From positions 1-8,878 of the forward strand of contig CAMWXO010000053.1 of the NCBI GenBank assembly GCA_947178245.1: a stretch of 8,878 nucleotides of DNA, written 5' to 3'. Origin of the DNA: an uncultured Porphyromonadaceae bacterium (GTDB lineage: Bacteria > Bacteroidota > Bacteroidia > Bacteroidales > Muribaculaceae). The notes under the pieces were generated by a model, which saw nothing but the letters and a program-made list of their open reading frames with translations, had not been told where the DNA came from and made no database searches. Shown here one piece after another: positions 6,141 through 8,878 of this stretch (within the stretch, counting starts at the first letter, position 1; the number at the start of each line of letters is the position of its first letter). The position numbers and the translations under genes were made by a program.

Positions 6141-6483
6141 TGCGAAAAAACTAATTAACTTTCTAAAAAAATGTGAACGACACGGATTTTTGAATATTAC
6201 ACGTGCTTGTAACATAACCTTAATAATATTTAAACATAGCCGCCCGCCAACCCGTTTTATGACAAAAAACCTTAAAAATACGACAAAATTCATAAAAACA
6301 GCCTCAATCCGTGAACCTTTTCCACATTTCATATTAGATAAATGTTGCAAAACGAATACAAGCTTGAAACAACACCCCGGCCGCCCAGATGGACATGATA
6401 ACTTTTCATCCCACCATTGTTATAAAGGCATAACAAGAACTTGAGATATCGCACGACAGCACATCTCCTCAAATAATATAGTT

Positions 6484-6990
6484 ATGAACGAATCTACCTC
6501 CTTCAGAAATAAACTTATCGGATTGCAAAGCAATCTCATGAACTTTGCCTTCCAGCTCACCTCCAACCGCGAAGCAGCCGAAGACCTCGTGCAGGACACG
6601 ACCCTCAAGGTGCTTGACAACGAATCGAAGTATGTAGACAACGTAAACTTCAAAGGATGGGTGATGACCATCATGCGCAACATCTTCATCAACAATTACC
6701 GCCGTCAGGTGCGCAGCGCTACGATCATCGACACCACCGAAGACCTCTATCACCTCAATATATGCCAGGAATCGGGATTCGAGAATCCCGAAGGCACTTT
6801 CGCCACTCAAGAAATCACCAAAGCCATCAGCGAATTTTCCGACGAATACCGCGTGCCCTTCTCGATGTATGTGGCAGGTTACAAATATTCCGAGATCGCC
6901 GAAGAGATGCATCTGCCGCTCGGCACAGTAAAAAGCCGCATCTTCTTCGCACGCAAACGCCTTCAGGAGACCCTGAAAGACTATCGCTGA
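6484..6990 (+). CDS. ECF (sigma-70 family) RNA polymerase sigma factor, copy B
   Basis: A 168-residue ECF sigma factor, the same length as copy A (587-1093) and about 61% identical to it with no gaps. Identity is highest in the region 2 core (AEDLVQDTTLK, then TIMRNIFINNYR) and the region 4 helix-turn-helix (GYKYSEIAEEMHLPLGTVKSRIFF), and lowest in the linker (residues 74-122). The near-identical recognition helix (PLGTVKSRIFF in both) suggests overlapping -35 targets, while the differing linker may give different control. The ATG at 6484 opens MNESTSF, which matches MNASTAF of copy A and supports this start. No anti-sigma gene is nearby; the next gene is convergent. The ribosome-binding region (CTCCTCAAATAATATAGTT) lacks a strong purine-rich site, as is common in Bacteroidetes. 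Regulon unknown. Confidence 0.93.
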   Translation: MNESTSFRNKLIGLQSNLMNFAFQLTSNREAAEDLVQDTTLKVLDNESKYVDNVNFKGWVMTIMRNIFINNYRRQVRSATIIDTTEDLYHLNICQESGFENPEGTFATQEITKAISEFSDEYRVPFSMYVAGYKYSEIAEEMHLPLGTVKSRIFFARKRLQETLKDYR

Positions 6991-7012
6991 TCACTCTACC
7001 CTGAAATCACAG

Positions 7013-7028
7013 GCGGGTTCCGGCCCGC
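7013..7028. other. short GC-rich hairpin after ECF sigma copy B
   Basis: GCGGG (7013-7017) and CCCGC (7024-7028) pair around a TTCCGG loop, about 22 nt past the sigma stop codon. No T-run follows, so it is not a convincing terminator. It may help stabilise the 3' end of the sigma mRNA. Confidence 0.3.
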
Positions 7029-7177
7029 ACCGCGAATAGAACACTCATATAGATCCCCAATCCGGCTTCAGTTTCATCTCAAATACACGACCCACTATCA
7101 TCCGACGACTTAAAACCCGTCATATTGCAAGAACCATCGTAAAGCCGGACTCCAAACCTGATCCTAAATTACATAAT

Positions 7178-7204
7178 GACCCGAATCTCAATGAGATCCG
7201 GGTC
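7178..7204. terminator. bidirectional terminator between sigma copy B and the nucleotidyltransferase
   Basis: GACCCG (7178-7183) pairs with CGGGTC (7199-7204) and, after one A/C mismatch, ATCTC (7185-7189) pairs with GAGAT (7193-7197) around a 3-nt loop. The plus-strand flank is GTTTAAGTTTA and the minus-strand flank is ATTATGTAATTT. The hairpin lies between two convergent genes and can serve both. Confidence 0.78.
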
Positions 7205-7238
7205 GTTTAAGTTTATCAGGAAGTCCTAGACACTATAC

Positions 7239-7949
7239 TCAGCGGCACTCTCTAAGAAATTCTTCGGCATGAACGCGATCATTGCCGTTATCGACGTCGA
7301 AAGCCACCGAGAACTCGTAGGGCATCACCCTTACGGGCGAAGAAGTGGCGAGCAGACGCTGAAAATCGCTGAGCGATTCCGGATGCAGACCCAGACGGGG
7401 CACCTCGTCCATGATGCGCCCTGAAAGACCATAGAGCCCGGCCGAGACTATCACATCGCCCTCGAAAGGAACGCCGCCATACCTGTAGTCAATCACCTCT
7501 CCGCCTTCCGAAATCCTGGCATAGAGCGGACTTTCATCTTCCACAAAGCGGGTGAGGCCCATCAGCGCCTCGTCGGCAGGGGCAGCCTTCACGGCCTCCA
7601 CGTATGCCCTGAATTCATCGGCAGGGAAGATGGCGTCGCATGTCATGGCCACGAATTTCCCCTCAATCCCCTCCGAGGCAGCCTTCAGCGTGCAGAAAGA
7701 GTTATCGGTGACGATAGGGCGTGTCTCCACCGGCAGGCCCTCGCCGCGAAGCGAGTCAAGATATTCAAGAAGCTGAGGCATGCGGGCATTGGCTCCGACA
7801 TAAATTCTCCCGGCGTCAGTCCTCATGAGAGTGTCGATGAGCACACCGATCATCGGCCGCCCGAAAAGCGGCACAAGCGGCTTGGGCACCTCATATCCTT
7901 CCTTTACAAACCTGCTTCCGAGACCTCCCGCAAGAATTACATAATCCAT
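7239..7949 (-). CDS. NTP_transferase-family (sugar) nucleotidyltransferase
   Basis: A 236-residue GT-A-fold nucleotidyltransferase, which would join an NTP to a sugar phosphate or similar acceptor and release pyrophosphate. The N-terminus carries the family signature LAGGLGSRF (6-14), then VPKPLVPLFGRPMI (21-34) with Lys23. Asp105 in MTCDAIFP fits the metal-binding Asp that follows the central beta strand. A second acidic site, AFDVDNGND (216-224), fits the C-terminal metal-binding Asp of GlmU/RmlA/IspD-like enzymes. There is no left-handed beta-helix or other C-terminal domain, so it is a minimal enzyme. The acceptor cannot be read from the sequence, and no sugar-pathway gene lies beside it. 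The only co-directional neighbour is trmD, whose stop is 79 bp upstream of this ATG. The C-terminal part has an unusual spacing, so it may belong to a Bacteroidetes-specific subfamily (inference). Confidence 0.87.
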   Translation of the reverse strand: MDYVILAGGLGSRFVKEGYEVPKPLVPLFGRPMIGVLIDTLMRTDAGRIYVGANARMPQLLEYLDSLRGEGLPVETRPIVTDNSFCTLKAASEGIEGKFVAMTCDAIFPADEFRAYVEAVKAAPADEALMGLTRFVEDESPLYARISEGGEVIDYRYGGVPFEGDVIVSAGLYGLSGRIMDEVPRLGLHPESLSDFQRLLATSSPVRVMPYEFSVAFDVDNGNDRVHAEEFLRECR

Positions 7950-7976
7950 AATGAATGTTATATCTACTTTCAGATG

Positions 7977-7984
7977 CGAAAGTA
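7977..7984 (-). promoter_or_regulatory. weak candidate promoter of the nucleotidyltransferase gene
   Basis: On the minus strand TACTTTCG matches TAnnTTTG in five of the six fixed positions, 27 nt upstream of the ATG, in an AT-rich stretch. No TTG box is seen 19-21 nt further upstream. The gene may instead be read through from trmD. Confidence 0.22.
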
Positions 7985-8028
7985 TCAGATTAATTTAACT
8001 ATAGCCCTAAAAGCCATGATACGCCCTC

Positions 8029-8727
8029 TCACTGATGACCCTTCATTCCGCTGCCTGCGAGCAGGTCGGGGCGGAGCCGCTGCGTGCGCTCCATAGCCTG
8101 ATCAAGACGCCAACGGGCGATGTTGGCTTCATGACCGCTCAGAAGGATGTCGGGCACCTTCCAGCCCTTGTAGTCGGCCGGGCGGGTATATACAGGCGGC
8201 GCGAGCAGATTGTCCTGAAACGAATCGGAGAGAGCCGACTGCTCATCGCCGATCACCCCCGGGATAAGGCGAACCACTGCATCGGTGACGCAGGCAGCGG
8301 GAAGCTCACCCCCGGTGAGCACATAGTCGCCTATAGAGACCTCCTTGGTGACGAGATGTTCCCTGATGCGATAGTCTATCCCCTTGTAATGCCCGCAAAG
8401 GATTATGATATTGTCGAGCAGCGAGAGTGCATTCGCCATAGGCTGGTCAAACACCTCGCCGTCGGGAGTCATAAAGATGACCTCATCGTAATCGCGCTGC
8501 TGCTTCAGAAGAGATATGCAGGCGTCGACCGGCTGTATCTGCATCACCATTCCCGCTTCTCCGCCGAAAGGATAATCGTCTACCTTCCGATGCTTGTTGG
8601 TGGTGTAGTCACGAAGATTGTGCACCTTTATCTCGGCGAGGCCTTTCTCCTGTGCCCGCTTCAGTATCGAGCAGTTGAGAGGCGACTCAAGCATTTCAGG
8701 AAGCACTGTCAGTATGTCGATTCGCAT
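8029..8727 (-). CDS. trmD: tRNA (guanine37-N1)-methyltransferase TrmD
   Basis: A 232-residue TrmD, the SPOUT-class enzyme that uses S-adenosylmethionine to methylate N1 of G37, next to the anticodon, in tRNAs reading CNN and some other codons. This prevents +1 frameshifting, and the gene is normally essential. The trefoil-knot SAM site is visible as CGHYKGIDYRI (111-121) and SIGDYVLTGGELPA (131-144). The substrate loop contains HRKVDDYPFGGEAGMVM (46-62), and SDSF at 167-170 holds Asp168, which corresponds to the catalytic Asp169 of E. coli. The C-terminal tRNA-binding domain includes LLAPPVYTRPADYKGWKVP. The start MRIDILTVLPEM is the usual TrmD N-terminus. In many bacteria trmD lies in a ribosomal-protein operon (rpsP-rimM-trmD-rplS), but here it stands apart, with a terminator directly upstream. 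Confidence 0.97.
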   Translation of the reverse strand: MRIDILTVLPEMLESPLNCSILKRAQEKGLAEIKVHNLRDYTTNKHRKVDDYPFGGEAGMVMQIQPVDACISLLKQQRDYDEVIFMTPDGEVFDQPMANALSLLDNIIILCGHYKGIDYRIREHLVTKEVSIGDYVLTGGELPAACVTDAVVRLIPGVIGDEQSALSDSFQDNLLAPPVYTRPADYKGWKVPDILLSGHEANIARWRLDQAMERTQRLRPDLLAGSGMKGHQ

Positions 8728-8808
8728 AACTTTTCTATAAACGGTTTTATAAAATTGAAAAATGATCGCCGCAGGGTCGAAGCCGAAAGAGTGCTGAAGT
8801 TTGAAAAG

Positions 8809-8834
8809 AGGGCGTCCTTTCTCAAGGACGCCCT
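8809..8834 (-). terminator. strong terminator hairpin upstream of trmD
   Basis: AGGGCGTCCTT (8809-8819) and AAGGACGCCCT (8824-8834) are perfect 11-bp inverted arms around a TCTC loop. On the minus strand the stem is followed by CTTTTC, a short T-tract. It fits a Rho-independent terminator for a minus-strand gene to the right of the window, and trmD would then need its own promoter in 8728-8808. It could also be an attenuator in a longer trmD leader. Confidence 0.75.
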
Positions 8835-8837
8835 TCT

Positions 8838-8876
8838 CTAACGGGGCATCATACGCCCTATTTTGGAAAAAGCTAT
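8838..8876 (-). CDS. possible C-terminal end of an upstream gene (partial)
   Basis: On the minus strand one frame enters from the right edge and reads IAFSKIGRMMPR before a TAG at 8840-8838. The stop lies 3 nt before a strong terminator hairpin, the normal arrangement for the end of a gene or operon. Only 12 codons are visible, so neither family nor function can be given, and the frame could be open by chance. Confidence 0.33.
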   Translation of the reverse strand: MAFSKIGRMMPR

Positions 8877-8878
8877 CA

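Larger units (their letters stand above)
5999..6483. other. 485-bp divergent intergenic region
   Basis: This spacer holds no credible gene. It separates the divIC-like cluster (minus) from ECF sigma copy B (plus), so it must carry both promoters. The part nearest divIC (about 6040-6115) is GC-rich and has short inverted repeats, whereas 6125-6360 is strongly AT-rich with many A- and T-runs. The part nearest the sigma gene is mixed. I find a good -7 box for the minus-strand cluster (6133-6140) but no full canonical promoter for the plus-strand sigma gene. The nearest plus-strand matches are TAACTTTC at 6156-6163 and TAACTTTT at 6399-6406, each with the last base wrong and no -33 box. Confidence 0.6.

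Noticed and set aside
5941..6444. 167-codon open frame on the plus strand across the divergent spacer
   Set aside because: It starts inside the divIC-like gene, crosses the AT-rich promoter region, and has no domain or conserved composition.
7105..7125. Anticodon-arm-like sequence (GACG, then CTTAAAA, then CGTC)
   Set aside because: There is no matching T-arm (GGTTCAAATC-like) or acceptor stem at the right spacing, so it is not a tRNA.
8035..8841. 268-codon open frame on the plus strand
   Set aside because: It runs antisense to trmD over almost its whole length and reads through the terminator hairpin. TrmD is certain, so this is a shadow.
1..8878. CRISPR array, insertion sequence, prophage, toxin-antitoxin pair or defence island
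   Set aside because: I saw no regularly spaced direct repeats, transposase or integrase motifs, terminal inverted repeats around a coding region, or defence-type domains. The genes are core functions plus two sigma factors and one nucleotidyltransferase.

Overview
The window looks like ordinary chromosome from a Bacteroidales bacterium, probably in or near Muribaculaceae. This is inferred from the protein families and their order (a DivIC-like protein, CoaX, a lipoprotein-like LptC, and a GldE-like CNNM protein), from the 16S 5' end, and from promoter elements of the Bacteroidetes type (TTTG, about 20 nt, TAnnTTTG). The family cannot be fixed from these data. I see no mobile element, CRISPR array, tRNA or transfer signature.

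Layout, left to right. At 1-33 is the 5' end of a 16S rRNA gene on the minus strand; it runs off the left edge, preceded by a leader of about 380 nt and a candidate promoter. At 587-1093 (minus) is an orphan ECF sigma factor (copy A). It has a textbook promoter overlapped by a perfect 13-bp inverted repeat and is followed by a strong hairpin. From 5998 down to 1285 is a tight six-gene minus-strand cluster: DivIC/FtsB-like septum protein, small four-helix membrane protein, type III pantothenate kinase (coaX), outer-membrane beta-barrel protein, LptC, and a CNNM/CBS/CorC membrane protein. A 485-bp divergent spacer separates it from a second ECF sigma factor (copy B, 6484-6990, plus), which is about 61% identical to copy A without gaps. 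Copy B converges on a minus-strand nucleotidyltransferase (7239-7949), with a bidirectional terminator between them. TrmD (8029-8727, minus) follows. Between TrmD and the right edge are a strong terminator hairpin and perhaps the last 12 codons of another gene.

How the genes relate. The six-gene cluster joins cell division (DivIC), cofactor supply (CoaX), lipopolysaccharide delivery (LptC), an unassigned outer-membrane barrel and a probable Mg2+/envelope protein. Short gaps or overlaps between the first five genes suggest one transcript made for growth and envelope building. The two sigma factors sit at either end of this cluster. No anti-sigma factor, FecR or TonB receptor gene is beside either one, so they look like cytoplasmic stand-alone regulators.

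The most notable non-coding signals are the inverted repeat in the copy A promoter, the lack of a canonical promoter before copy B, and the structured leaders of the rRNA operon and the divIC cluster. I found nothing that clearly qualifies as a new multi-gene system; the sigma pair is the best lead.
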